Source: Rhodospirillales bacterium
GTDB lineage: Bacteria; Pseudomonadota; Alphaproteobacteria; TMED109
Reading direction: 5' to 3'
DNA length: 64,000 bases
Assembly (NCBI GenBank): GCA_028824295.1
Contig: JAPPED010000018.1
Location: 1 to 64,000 of the forward strand
Within the stretch, counting starts at the first letter, position 1, and each line of letters opens with the position of its first letter. Shown here piece by piece: positions 46,146-54,744 of the stretch. The notes under the pieces were generated by a model. It saw only the letters and a program-made list of their open reading frames with translations, made no database searches and had not been told where the DNA came from. The position numbers and the translations under genes are program-made.

Positions 46146-48583
46146 ACCAGCTTTCCACCCTGCCCAGTGGCATTGCCTCTCGCGTTGCCGTGTCGCGGGC
46201 CCTGCTCTGGATCGAACGCGCCGTACCGGCCTTCCTGCCGGCAGCGCTGATCGTTGCCGCGTTCATTGTCCTCAGCCTGTTCGGACTGTGGACCGCGCTT
46301 CCGGGCTGGCTCCACCTGCTACTGCTGATCACGTTTGCCGCCGGCCTGCTGTTGGCGGTCGGGCGCGCGATCCTTGGACTGCGCTATCCGAGCGCCGCGG
46401 AGGGCATCCGAAGGCTGGAGCGCACGAACAACGCGCCGCACCGGCCCGTGACGACGCTGGTCGACCCGCCGGCCGCGTTGATCGATTCGGCCCGAAGAGC
46501 GTGGTCCCTGCACCTCGAGCGCACCCTCATCCGAGCCCGACGGCTCCGGCTCCGTGGTCCCCGGCAGCTGTTTGTGCGCGGTGACCCGCTGGCCCTGCGC
46601 TGGGCCCTGGCAATCCTTCTCGTTGCTGGATTCGCCGCCTTCGGCAACGAGACAGCGGCGCGCGTGGCCGACGCGTTCCAACCGAACTTCTCCAGACCCA
46701 GCGCCGTGCCCGGAACACTGACCGCCTGGGTGGCGCCACCGGGCTACACCGCCTTGCCGTCCATACCGCTCGAAGCCGGCCCCGGCGGCGTCGACGGCGC
46801 CGTTGTCGAGGTGCCGGACGGCAGTGTGCTCCTGGTCCGCGTGCACGGCGGATCGGGAGAATCCGAAGCAGAGACGGCTGCCGGGGCCCAGCTCTCCTTT
46901 GTCCAGCTGGATGCCGCCAACGCCGCGCTCGAGGTGCCGATCGACGATGGCGGCCCGGTAACGATCCGCCAAGGATCAGAGATCCTGGCCCACTGGGTGT
47001 TTGAGGTCAGCCCCGATGAAGCGCCGGAGGCCCGGTTCGCCCACCCGCCATCCGGAACCGCGCGCGGCTCGCTGCAGCTTGACGTCGCTGCCAGTGACGA
47101 CTACGGGGTCCGGTCGCTGGAGACGGTGATCCGCTGGCACGGAGAGGAAGCCGTCGCCGCCGAGGGACCCATTCAGCTCGAACTCCCCGTCTCCTCGCGG
47201 CGCGCTCGCGAGATCGAGCATGTCACCTATCACGACCTCGCGTCGCATATCTGGGCCGGCGAACCGGTACAGATGGAACTTGCCGCCACCGACGCGCGTG
47301 GCCAGACCGGTACCGACACCGTCGAGACCAGGCTTCCCGCGCGCCGTTTCGACCATCCGATCGCCGCCACCATCATCACCGAACGCAAGAAATTCGCCTT
47401 CGAACAGGCGCCTCGACGACTCGTTGGTCAAAATCTGAAAGCGCTGGCAGCTGCCGGCGCCACCTACGGCGATGTGTCTCGGGTTCGCGACGCACTCGTC
47501 GAGGCCGCCGCCCTGGTGTCCGGGGAGCCCGCGCCGGAAACGCGCCGACGTGCCATCGACCTTCTGTGGGAGGCGGCGGTGTGGGTTGAAGAGGGAACCT
47601 TCGCCCAAGCGGACGCAGCGTTCCGGGATGCCCAGGACCAGCTCGCCGAGGCCTTGCGTCAGGACAGCCGGCCCGAGGCGCTCGAGCAGCTGCTCTCCGA
47701 CCTCGGCGAGAACCTGATGGACTATCTCGAGGAAATGGAAGAGGCCTTCCCGCCGCCGGATCAAGGCGAGGAATCCGGGGCTTCGGTACCGGGCGGCTTC
47801 GATGCGGACCAGAACGCCACCCGCCGTGAACTTCAGGACAAGGTGGATGAAATCGTGGATCTCGCCACGACCGGGGCCCCGGAAGAAGCGGAAGACGCCC
47901 TCGATGACCTGCGCGACATCACCGAGAACATGGAACGCGCCGGCGAGCGGATGCTTGCAGAGTCGGACCAGCGGCTCGACCAGCGGCAGGCGATGATGCA
48001 GCAGATGCAGGAGATGATGGAGCAGCAGGAACAGCTGATGGAGCAGAGCTTCTACCAGTCCGCCCGGGCCGGTGTTGCCGATCAGAAGTCGCCGGGATCA
48101 GGGAGTTTTGACCCTCCGGAAGACCGCCAGAACCGGCTCCGCCGGGAACTCGGCGAGATGATGCGGCGGCTCGGGGAAGAAGGCGAGGAGATCCCGTCCG
48201 AACTGGGTGAGGCGGAACAGGCGATGCGGCAAGCTGCTCAGGAATTGCAGCGCAGTCGGCCCGGGCAGGCCTCCGAAGCCCAGGGGAAAGCGATCGATCT
48301 TCTCCGCCTGGGGTACGAACAGGTCCGGCCCATGCCGGGCGGGCTGGGCCCCAGCCAGGTAGCCGGCGAGCGGCCGGGTGAACACAACCGACAGTCGCGC
48401 GACCCGCTCGGACGCGTGCCGCCCGGTGACGGTGCTTCCCCCACCGGCGACGTGGGCATCCCGAAGAAGCTCGAACGGCGGCGGGCGCGCGAGATCGTCG
48501 AGGAACTCCGGCTACGCGCAGGTGACGCCACCCGGCCGGAGCTCGACCGCGACTACGCGACGCGTCTCCTCGACTGGTATTGA
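46142..48583 (+). CDS. DUF4175 (TIGR02302-type) membrane protein
   Basis: An 813-residue protein of unknown function conserved in alphaproteobacteria next to lysA. Hydrophobic segments lie at about residues 25-50, 55-80 and 155-172. A large periplasmic-type region with beta-rich segments follows, then a long helical part rich in Gln, Met and Glu (QAMMQQMQEMMEQQEQLMEQ near residue 620) that should form a coiled coil. The last part is Gly/Pro-rich and ends DRDYATRLLDWY. The ATG overlaps the lysA stop, so expression is coupled to lysine synthesis genes. Confidence 0.85.
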   Translation: MNQLSTLPSGIASRVAVSRALLWIERAVPAFLPAALIVAAFIVLSLFGLWTALPGWLHLLLLITFAAGLLLAVGRAILGLRYPSAAEGIRRLERTNNAPHRPVTTLVDPPAALIDSARRAWSLHLERTLIRARRLRLRGPRQLFVRGDPLALRWALAILLVAGFAAFGNETAARVADAFQPNFSRPSAVPGTLTAWVAPPGYTALPSIPLEAGPGGVDGAVVEVPDGSVLLVRVHGGSGESEAETAAGAQLSFVQLDAANAALEVPIDDGGPVTIRQGSEILAHWVFEVSPDEAPEARFAHPPSGTARGSLQLDVAASDDYGVRSLETVIRWHGEEAVAAEGPIQLELPVSSRRAREIEHVTYHDLASHIWAGEPVQMELAATDARGQTGTDTVETRLPARRFDHPIAATIITERKKFAFEQAPRRLVGQNLKALAAAGATYGDVSRVRDALVEAAALVSGEPAPETRRRAIDLLWEAAVWVEEGTFAQADAAFRDAQDQLAEALRQDSRPEALEQLLSDLGENLMDYLEEMEEAFPPPDQGEESGASVPGGFDADQNATRRELQDKVDEIVDLATTGAPEEAEDALDDLRDITENMERAGERMLAESDQRLDQRQAMMQQMQEMMEQQEQLMEQSFYQSARAGVADQKSPGSGSFDPPEDRQNRLRRELGEMMRRLGEEGEEIPSELGEAEQAMRQAAQELQRSRPGQASEAQGKAIDLLRLGYEQVRPMPGGLGPSQVAGERPGEHNRQSRDPLGRVPPGDGASPTGDVGIPKKLERRRAREIVEELRLRAGDATRPELDRDYATRLLDWY

Positions 48584-48635
48584 GTTCAAGGCGTAGCCCG
48601 GCTGCACGGACCCCGCCGCGGCCCTGACAAGGCGG

Positions 48636-49775
48636 CTACGAGGAGCCGTCCTCGGCGAATGCGCGGGGACCGCTGCCGTGCGGGAACAGTCGCGTGACGT
48701 GCCCCATCTTTCGACCGGGCCGGCTGATCTTCTTGCCATAGAGATGCAGGCGGACGCTGCCGTCCCCCAGATAGCGGCTCCAGGCCTCCACGTCGTTCCC
48801 GATCATGTTTTCCATCACTGCATCGTGCAGCCGGTCCACGCTCCCCAGCGGAAGTCCGCAGCACACCCGGACCTGCTGCTCGAACTGACTGGTCTCCGCC
48901 GCATCGATCGTCCAGTGTCCCGAGTTGTGCGGGCGGGGGGCAATTTCGTTGACGACAACGCCGCCGTCCGCCAGCACGAACATCTCCACGGCGAGCACGC
49001 CGACGCAGTCCAGTTCGCGGACCACCGTGCGGGCCGCCGAAACTGCGGCGTCCGCCGTGGCCCGGGAAATCAGCGCCGGCACGATGGACGTCCGAAGAAT
49101 GCCACCGGCATGCCGGTTCTCAGCCGGCTCGTAGGCTGCTTCCTCCCCATCCTGCGAACGGGCAATGATCACCGACACCTCACACGCGAAGTCGATCCAG
49201 CGTTCCAGGACGACTGGTACGTGCCCCAGGCGTTCCCAAGCCGCCGATAGGTCGTGCGCTGACTTGACCCGCACTTGGCCTTTTCCGTCATAGCCTTCTC
49301 GGCGGGTCTTGAGAACCGCCGGAAATCCAACCTCGGTCGCGAGTTGAAGTTCCTCAGGGTTCTCGATTCCGCGGAACGGGGCGACCGGTAGGGCTGCCTT
49401 AGAAAGGAAGTTCTTTTCGGCGAGTCGGTCCTGCGCGATTGCGAGCACGTTGGGGCCCGGACGGACCGCGACCCGTTCGGCAACGACCTTGGCTGCAGCG
49501 AGGGGAACGTTCTCAAATTCGTACGTGACGACCTGAACGGAGTTGGCAAAGCGCTCGAGAGCAGCCTGGTCGGAGAACGAGGCGACGGTGACGGCGGCTG
49601 CGACCTCTCCTGCCGGTGTGTGCTGCTGGTCAGTGAATACGTGCGTGCGATAACCCATGCGGGCGGCAGCCATGGCCATCATCCGGCCGAGCTGCCCGCC
49701 GCCCATGAGGCCGAGGGTTGAACCCGGCGGTCGGTGGAGTTCCGGAACTGAGGAGAAGCGGAGTGGCCGATTCAC
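48636..49775 (-). CDS. purK: N5-carboxyaminoimidazole ribonucleotide synthase
   Basis: An ATP-grasp enzyme of purine synthesis that carboxylates AIR using bicarbonate and ATP. GTG 49775 overlaps the purE stop by 4 bp and gives 379 residues. [14 protein letters not shown] near the start, [10 protein letters not shown] in the ATP-grasp loop, and [13 protein letters not shown] near the C-terminus are diagnostic. It is cotranscribed with purE. Confidence 0.95.
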   Translation of the reverse strand: MNRPLRFSSVPELHRPPGSTLGLMGGGQLGRMMAMAAARMGYRTHVFTDQQHTPAGEVAAAVTVASFSDQAALERFANSVQVVTYEFENVPLAAAKVVAERVAVRPGPNVLAIAQDRLAEKNFLSKAALPVAPFRGIENPEELQLATEVGFPAVLKTRREGYDGKGQVRVKSAHDLSAAWERLGHVPVVLERWIDFACEVSVIIARSQDGEEAAYEPAENRHAGGILRTSIVPALISRATADAAVSAARTVVRELDCVGVLAVEMFVLADGGVVVNEIAPRPHNSGHWTIDAAETSQFEQQVRVCCGLPLGSVDRLHDAVMENMIGNDVEAWSRYLGDGSVRLHLYGKKISRPGRKMGHVTRLFPHGSGPRAFAEDGSS

Positions 49776-50272
49776 GCCCCGTCGTCCGGCTCGTGCGCCA
49801 CGCTCTCGGTCTGAGTGTTCCGCCAAGCCCGAAGCTTTTCTTCCAGTTCTGCATCGGTGCCGCTGAGGACGGCGACCGCAAGCAGGGCGGCGTTGATGGC
49901 ACCGGCCTTGCCGACGGCCAGTGTCCCGACCGGTATTCCCGCCGGCATCTGGACGATCGAGAGCAGGCTGTCGACACCGTTGCCGAAAGCCGTCGGAATG
50001 GGAACGGCAAACACAGGGACCGTCGTCATCGCCGCCGTCATGCCAGGCAAGTGCGCCGCCCCGCCGGCACCGGCGATCACGACTGCGAGACCGCGGTCAC
50101 GCGCCGTGCGGGCGTATTCATAGAGACGTTCCGGAGTGCGATGCGCGGAAATGATCCGTCGCTCGTGCGGAACGCCGAACTTCTCCAACAGTTCCGCAGC
50201 GTGCTGCAGTATGGGCCAGTCGGACTGGCTGCCCATGATGACCCCGACCTTGGGAAGCTGCCCGCCAGCCAT
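49772..50272 (-). CDS. purE: N5-carboxyaminoimidazole ribonucleotide mutase, class I
   Basis: A 166-residue enzyme that moves the carboxylate of N5-CAIR to C4 in purine synthesis. The active-site blocks [21 protein letters not shown] and [12 protein letters not shown] are intact. Full length and of the bacterial class I type, matching the presence of purK. The ATG is preceded by a GGAG-like sequence. A DUF465 gene lies 77 bp upstream on the same strand. Confidence 0.96.
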   Translation of the reverse strand: MAGGQLPKVGVIMGSQSDWPILQHAAELLEKFGVPHERRIISAHRTPERLYEYARTARDRGLAVVIAGAGGAAHLPGMTAAMTTVPVFAVPIPTAFGNGVDSLLSIVQMPAGIPVGTLAVGKAGAINAALLAVAVLSGTDAELEEKLRAWRNTQTESVAHEPDDGA

Positions 50273-50349
50273 AGTCCCTCCCTTCTAACCACCGTCTTCC
50301 GGGAGCGTCACGAGCAGCCCCCCCGTGAAGCAGTCAACCGTCAACAACC

Positions 50350-50547
50350 TCAGGCGATGATGTCTGGAGGCGTGCGTTCGAAGGCCGCAATCCGGTCCAT
50401 AACATTGCGTTTTTCTTCCCGCAATCGCCGTATTTCGGCGAAATCGCTGACCGCGCCCCTCGATTGTTCCGAAATTAGGCGATCGAGTTCTTCTGATCGC
50501 TCGCGCAGCGCAGCCAACTCGTCTGCATGATCTGTACTGCTGCTCAT
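50350..50547 (-). CDS. YdcH-family DUF465 small coiled-coil protein
   Basis: A 65-residue protein from ATG 50547, with GGGAG eight bases upstream. It is a charged helical hairpin (ELAALRERSEELDRLISEQ, then FAEIRRLREEKRNVMDRI) typical of the DUF465/YdcH and SlyX-like group. Function is unknown. In alphaproteobacteria such a gene often precedes purE, and here it is on the same strand. It is divergent from pyrD. Confidence 0.75.
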   Translation of the reverse strand: MSSSTDHADELAALRERSEELDRLISEQSRGAVSDFAEIRRLREEKRNVMDRIAAFERTPPDIIA

Positions 50548-50561
50548 ACGCTTCGTCTCCC

Positions 50562-50579
50562 TTTGCAGGGCTCTGCAAA
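50562..50579. promoter_or_regulatory. Inverted repeat in the pyrD/DUF465 divergent region
   Basis: TTTGCAG and CTGCAAA form perfect 7-bp arms around a four-base spacer, 14 bp before the DUF465 start and 127 bp before pyrD. A TATACAAT reading toward DUF465 overlaps its edge, as expected of a promoter under an operator. It could equally form an mRNA hairpin in the DUF465 leader. The regulator is not known. Confidence 0.4.
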
Positions 50580-50706
50580 TTGTATACCAGAGCGTCGGAC
50601 TCCGGTTTGCGATCCCGCCGTGAATTCGTGCTATGCAGGGAAACGTGCCGGGCCCGAGTGCGGTTGAACAGCTGATGGCAGTAATTCGCGGCGGGACAGT
50701 GGAATC

Positions 50707-51798
50707 GTGACGTACATCGAATCGCTGGCTGCACCGTTCCTGCGAGCGCTCGGACCCGAAGCCGCGCACCACCTGGCGCTTCGGGCACTGGAAGCCGGGA
50801 TGGTCAGTGTTGCCGGCGTGGAGCCGGACGCCGTTCTGGCCAACGAGGTTGCCGGAATTTCCTTCCCTTCACCGCTCGGACTGGCCGCCGGCTTCGACAA
50901 GGACGCGCGTGCAGTTCCGGCGCTGGGACGGATCGGGTTCGGACACGTCGAAGTCGGTACCGTCACGCCGAAACCTCAACCCGGCAATCCGCGCCCAAGG
51001 ATATTTCGGTTGCGGGCGCAGGAAGCGATGATTAACCGGCTCGGATTCCCTAGCGAGGGACTGGAAGCGATCACCACGCGCCTTGCCAGGCGCCCAGAAC
51101 GGCTGATTGTTGGCGCCAACGTCGGCTGCAACCGGGTAACGCCAGATCCGATCGCTGACATTGTCGAAGGCATCAATCGATTGGGAGGATTGATCGACTA
51201 CGTCTGCGTCAACGTGTCATCGCCCAACACTCCCGGGCTGCGCGACCTCCAGACCGGATCAGCCCTGGACCAGCTGCTCCGGCGAACCCGCCAGGCCAGA
51301 GATGATGTTGAGGGGAAGACCGGCCGACCGCTCCCGTTGTTCCTGAAGATCGCGCCGGATCTGACCGCACCACAGGTACAAGATCTGGCTGACCGGCTTG
51401 TCCACCAACCGGTGGATGCCCTGGCGGTGTCCAACACCACCGTCGCGCGACCCACGACGCTGACGGGTCGGCACCGAGCAGAGGCTGGTGGCCTAAGCGG
51501 GCCACCCCTGTTCGAATCCTCGACGCGACTGTTAGCGACGCTGCACCAATCGCTTCCCAGATCCATCAGTCTCGTCGGGGTCGGGGGGATTGCCAGCGCC
51601 GCCGACGCCTGGCGGAAGATCGAGGCCGGGGCCAGTCTCGTGCAGCTCTATACGGCCTTCGTTTACCAGGGAACTGAATTGATCAATCGTATCCACAGAG
51701 GATTGGCTGAGTTCGTCAGGGAGTCCGGTTCGCGATCGTTGGCCGCAGCCGTCGGCACCCGCTCGGAAGAGATCAGCGAGACCCAAGCGAATGCCTGA
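50707..51798 (+). CDS. pyrD: Dihydroorotate dehydrogenase, quinone-dependent class 2
   Basis: A membrane-associated FMN enzyme of pyrimidine synthesis; 363 residues from GTG 50707. The N-terminal helices typical of class 2 (SLAAPFLRALGPEAAHHLAL) are present. FMN motifs include GLAAGFDKDA and VGVGGIAS; the catalytic Ser172 is in NVSSPNTPGLR. The stop overlaps the following HAD gene by 8 bp, showing one operon. Confidence 0.96.
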   Translation: MTYIESLAAPFLRALGPEAAHHLALRALEAGMVSVAGVEPDAVLANEVAGISFPSPLGLAAGFDKDARAVPALGRIGFGHVEVGTVTPKPQPGNPRPRIFRLRAQEAMINRLGFPSEGLEAITTRLARRPERLIVGANVGCNRVTPDPIADIVEGINRLGGLIDYVCVNVSSPNTPGLRDLQTGSALDQLLRRTRQARDDVEGKTGRPLPLFLKIAPDLTAPQVQDLADRLVHQPVDALAVSNTTVARPTTLTGRHRAEAGGLSGPPLFESSTRLLATLHQSLPRSISLVGVGGIASAADAWRKIEAGASLVQLYTAFVYQGTELINRIHRGLAEFVRESGSRSLAAAVGTRSEEISETQANA

Positions 51799-52687
51799 CA
51801 TGCCACCGCCGCCGATCTACGACTCGCTGGCAGCCCCGGAACTCTCGACGAAGGCGTACGTGCTCGATGTATGGGGAGTGCTCTGGGACGGTATCCACGC
51901 CTATCCCGACGCGGCAGCCTGTCTGCTCGAACTTCGGCGGCAAGACAAGCGGGTTCTCTTGCTCTCCAATGCGCCGCGCCCAAGCCGCAGCGTGGTTCAC
52001 GGTCTGGCCGAGATCGGCATTGCGGAACACCTCTTTGACGGCATCCTGACTTCCGGTGATCTGTGCAGGGAGGCTTGCGCCAACGGCGGTGGCGAGTTCG
52101 GCACCGCGTATCACTACCTCGGGCTCGAAAAGGATCGAGCCTTGCTGGAAGGCCTGCCGTTTCGGGAAGCCGCCGAGCTCACTGCCGCGGACTTCATACT
52201 GAACCTCGGTACCCGGCAGCTTGGTGAGTCGGCAGGGGCGTATCGCGCCGAGTTGTCACGGGCACGTGATCGGGATCTGCCCATGCTCTGCGCCAATCCG
52301 GATCGGATCATCGTGCGTTCCGATGGAACCTCCGTCGACTGCGCGGGTGCGCTGGCGGACCTGTACGCGGCGCTCGGGGGCTCGGTGCGATCATTCGGGA
52401 AACCTCTGCGTCCCACCTATGACGCATGTCTTGAGCGCCTGCGGAATTGGTTGCCTGATCTGGTCCCAAGCGCCGTACTGGCGGTCGGCGACTCCCTCAC
52501 GACGGACATCCGCGGAGCCCAGGCCGCGGGGTTTCGCACCGCTCTAGTGGCCGGGGGAATCCACGGACTGGAACTCGGTCTGCAACGACATGGCGACCGC
52601 CCCGACCCGCGACGGATTGCCGCACTGACCGAGCGGATCGGGGTTCGTCCGGACGCCGTCCTGTCGACATTCCAGTGGCGTGCATGA
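51791..52687 (+). CDS. HAD-family hydrolase, TIGR01459/NagD-like (class IIA)
   Basis: A 298-residue phosphatase-like protein overlapping pyrD. HAD motif I appears as YVLDVWGVLWDG, motif II is LLLSNAPRPS, and the Lys and motif IV region are FGKPLRPTYDA and AVGDSLTTDIRGAQAAG. The cap insertion between motifs II and III marks class IIA. The substrate is not known; the alphaproteobacterial subgroup is often linked to small phosphoesters. The first motif has Trp where DxDGT enzymes have Asp, as in other members of this group. Confidence 0.85.
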   Translation: MPDMPPPPIYDSLAAPELSTKAYVLDVWGVLWDGIHAYPDAAACLLELRRQDKRVLLLSNAPRPSRSVVHGLAEIGIAEHLFDGILTSGDLCREACANGGGEFGTAYHYLGLEKDRALLEGLPFREAAELTAADFILNLGTRQLGESAGAYRAELSRARDRDLPMLCANPDRIIVRSDGTSVDCAGALADLYAALGGSVRSFGKPLRPTYDACLERLRNWLPDLVPSAVLAVGDSLTTDIRGAQAAGFRTALVAGGIHGLELGLQRHGDRPDPRRIAALTERIGVRPDAVLSTFQWRA

Positions 52688-52890
52688 CGATAGCTGGGGC
52701 CGCGGTGGCCACCGCGTGGCACCGGACGGTGGAACTGCGTCCGCGGAGCGCCAGTCCCTCTCTGCTGGCGCGCTTCCGCGGAACGCCGATCCCGCCAATC
52801 GCTTGGACGATCTATCAAATCCCGTCAATATCTTGACTAGCATTCGCCACCAAGCGGGCGCGTTGCTGCAAATCTCGAATTGAATTTCCG

Positions 52891-52905
52891 ATAGTCGTCG
52901 ACTAT
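52891..52905. promoter_or_regulatory. Palindrome just upstream of the nucleobase permease gene
   Basis: ATAGTCG-T-CGACTAT is a perfect 15-bp palindrome ending 10 bp before the ATG at 52916. Its position over the ribosome-binding region suits an operator or a translation-blocking hairpin. A TTGACT at 52833 is the only -35-like sequence nearby and lacks a matching -10. The role is inferred. Confidence 0.35.
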
Positions 52906-52915
52906 AGGTCCCGAT

Positions 52916-54682
52916 ATGGCGACTGATACTTCCGAGCTTCAATCCCGCGTTCGCTACGAACCGGATGACCGGCCCCCCGCGTTGCTGGCAGCGGGTCTGG
53001 GACTGCAACTCACCATCCTGACGATTTCCGGGATCGTCATCACGCCGCTGATTGTGATTCAGGCCGCCGGCGGCTCCGACACGTACATGATGTGGGCGGT
53101 CTTCGGGTCCGTGGTGGTCAGCGGAGTCAGCACGATTCTCCAAGCTGTCAGGGTCGGTCGGATCGGCGCTGGCTACGTGCTCTTGATGGGGACCTCCGGG
53201 GCCTTCATCGCCATCTGCATTACCGCCATCGCGGAGGGCGGGCCGGCGATGCTGGCAACGCTGGTCATCATTTCCTCACTCTTCCAGTTTGTACTGGCAA
53301 GGCGGTTGTCGCTGTTCCGCCGGGTGCTGACTCCGACCGTCGCGGGCACCGTCATCATGCTGATTCCGGTGACCGTGATGCCCATCATCTTCGACTTGCT
53401 CGGGCGGGTTCCGGACGGAACGCCAGCCGAGGCAGCGCCGTTGAGTGCGCTTGTCACGCTGCTCGTCATCGTCGGGATCGCCGTCAAGGCGACCGGCGTG
53501 CTCCGACTGTGGGCGCCTGTCATCGGCGTCGTCGCCGGGTCGTTGGTTGGCGGGTACTTCGGGATCTACGACACGGCTAGGATTTCCGAAGCACCGTGGA
53601 TCGGTTTTCCGGACGCCAGCGCGTGGCCCGGCTTTGACCTGAGTTTCGGTCCGACGTTTTGGGCATTGTTGCCGGGTTTCGTCTTCGTGACGCTGATCGG
53701 CGCCATCGAAACCGTCGGCGATTCCGTAGCGATCCAGCGGGTTTCGTGGCGGCGTCCTCGGGCAGTCAACTTCCGTTCGGTCCAGGGGGCCGTCACCGCA
53801 GACGGTGTGGGAAACCTCCTGTCGGGCTGCGTCGGCACGGTTCCGAACACCACGTACTCCTCGAGCGTCTCCGTCACCGAGTTGACGGGCGTCGGCGCAC
53901 GCACGGTCGGCATTGCCGCCGGAACGATATTCCTCGGGCTCGCGTGTTTCCCGAAGTTGCTGTCGCTGATTCTTGCGATCCCGAGTCCCGTCGCCGGCGC
54001 GTACGTCAGCGTCCTGCTTGCCATCCTCTTCGTGGTGGGCATGAAGGTCCTGATACAGGAAGGAATCGACTACCGGAACGGCATGATTGCCGGCGTGTCG
54101 TTCTGGGTCGGGGTCGGCTTCCAGAACGGCATGATCTTTCCCGAAGTCTTCGCGGAGTTTGCGGGCGGTCTGCTGCAAAACGGCATGACAGCCGGAGGGC
54201 TGACGGCACTGCTGCTGACCCTGTTCGTCGAACTCGCCGAACCCCGCCGCTGGCGCATCGAGGTGCCCTTCCAGGTTTCCGTTCTGCCCAAGGTCAGAGA
54301 ATTTCTCCAGGCGTTCGCCACGCGAAGCGGCTGGGGGAAGACGATGATGAACCGTCTCGACAGCGCAAGCGAGGAGACCTTGCTGACGCTGCTCCGGCAG
54401 TATGGCGACGAAGACCCCGGTGGCGACGCTGCACGACGATTGCTGCTGGTCGCGCACAAGGAAAGCGACGAAGCGGTTCTGGAATTCATCGCGTCAACCG
54501 GTGAGGCGAATCTCCAGGATCAGATCGCGCTGCTCAGTGAACGCGCGACCGAAGCCCCCGTCGAGCACGAAGTTTCCCTCAGGCTCTTGCGGCACGTTGC
54601 CTCGTCGGTTCACCACCAGCAGTACCACGACACCGACATCGTGACCGTACGGGTCAAGGTCCCCGCCGAGCCAGAACCCTAG
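52916..54682 (+). CDS. NCS2-family xanthine/uracil permease with RsbW-like C-terminal domain
   Basis: A 588-residue inner-membrane protein. Residues 1-450 form the 14-helix NCS2 nucleobase transporter, with GFVFVTLIGAIETVGDSVAIQ (substrate Glu region) and SGCVGTVPNTTYSSSV (NxxT motif), here cited in short parts. From residue 452 a soluble cytoplasmic domain of about 130 residues follows (LPKVREFLQAFATRSGW, SLRLLRHVASSVHHQQYHDT, VTVRVKV). Its pattern of helices and strands resembles a worn RsbW/anti-sigma-type ATPase domain. That resemblance is my judgement, not a search result. The transported base is unknown, but pyrD and purEK nearby fit salvage of purines or pyrimidines. Confidence 0.85.
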   Translation: MATDTSELQSRVRYEPDDRPPALLAAGLGLQLTILTISGIVITPLIVIQAAGGSDTYMMWAVFGSVVVSGVSTILQAVRVGRIGAGYVLLMGTSGAFIAICITAIAEGGPAMLATLVIISSLFQFVLARRLSLFRRVLTPTVAGTVIMLIPVTVMPIIFDLLGRVPDGTPAEAAPLSALVTLLVIVGIAVKATGVLRLWAPVIGVVAGSLVGGYFGIYDTARISEAPWIGFPDASAWPGFDLSFGPTFWALLPGFVFVTLIGAIETVGDSVAIQRVSWRRPRAVNFRSVQGAVTADGVGNLLSGCVGTVPNTTYSSSVSVTELTGVGARTVGIAAGTIFLGLACFPKLLSLILAIPSPVAGAYVSVLLAILFVVGMKVLIQEGIDYRNGMIAGVSFWVGVGFQNGMIFPEVFAEFAGGLLQNGMTAGGLTALLLTLFVELAEPRRWRIEVPFQVSVLPKVREFLQAFATRSGWGKTMMNRLDSASEETLLTLLRQYGDEDPGGDAARRLLLVAHKESDEAVLEFIASTGEANLQDQIALLSERATEAPVEHEVSLRLLRHVASSVHHQQYHDTDIVTVRVKVPAEPEP

Positions 54683-54744
54683 CACCGGCCGTGCCGGCCG
54701 ATTGACATCCAGCAAGCTGCGCCCGGCGTTCTCCCGGCGGCGCA

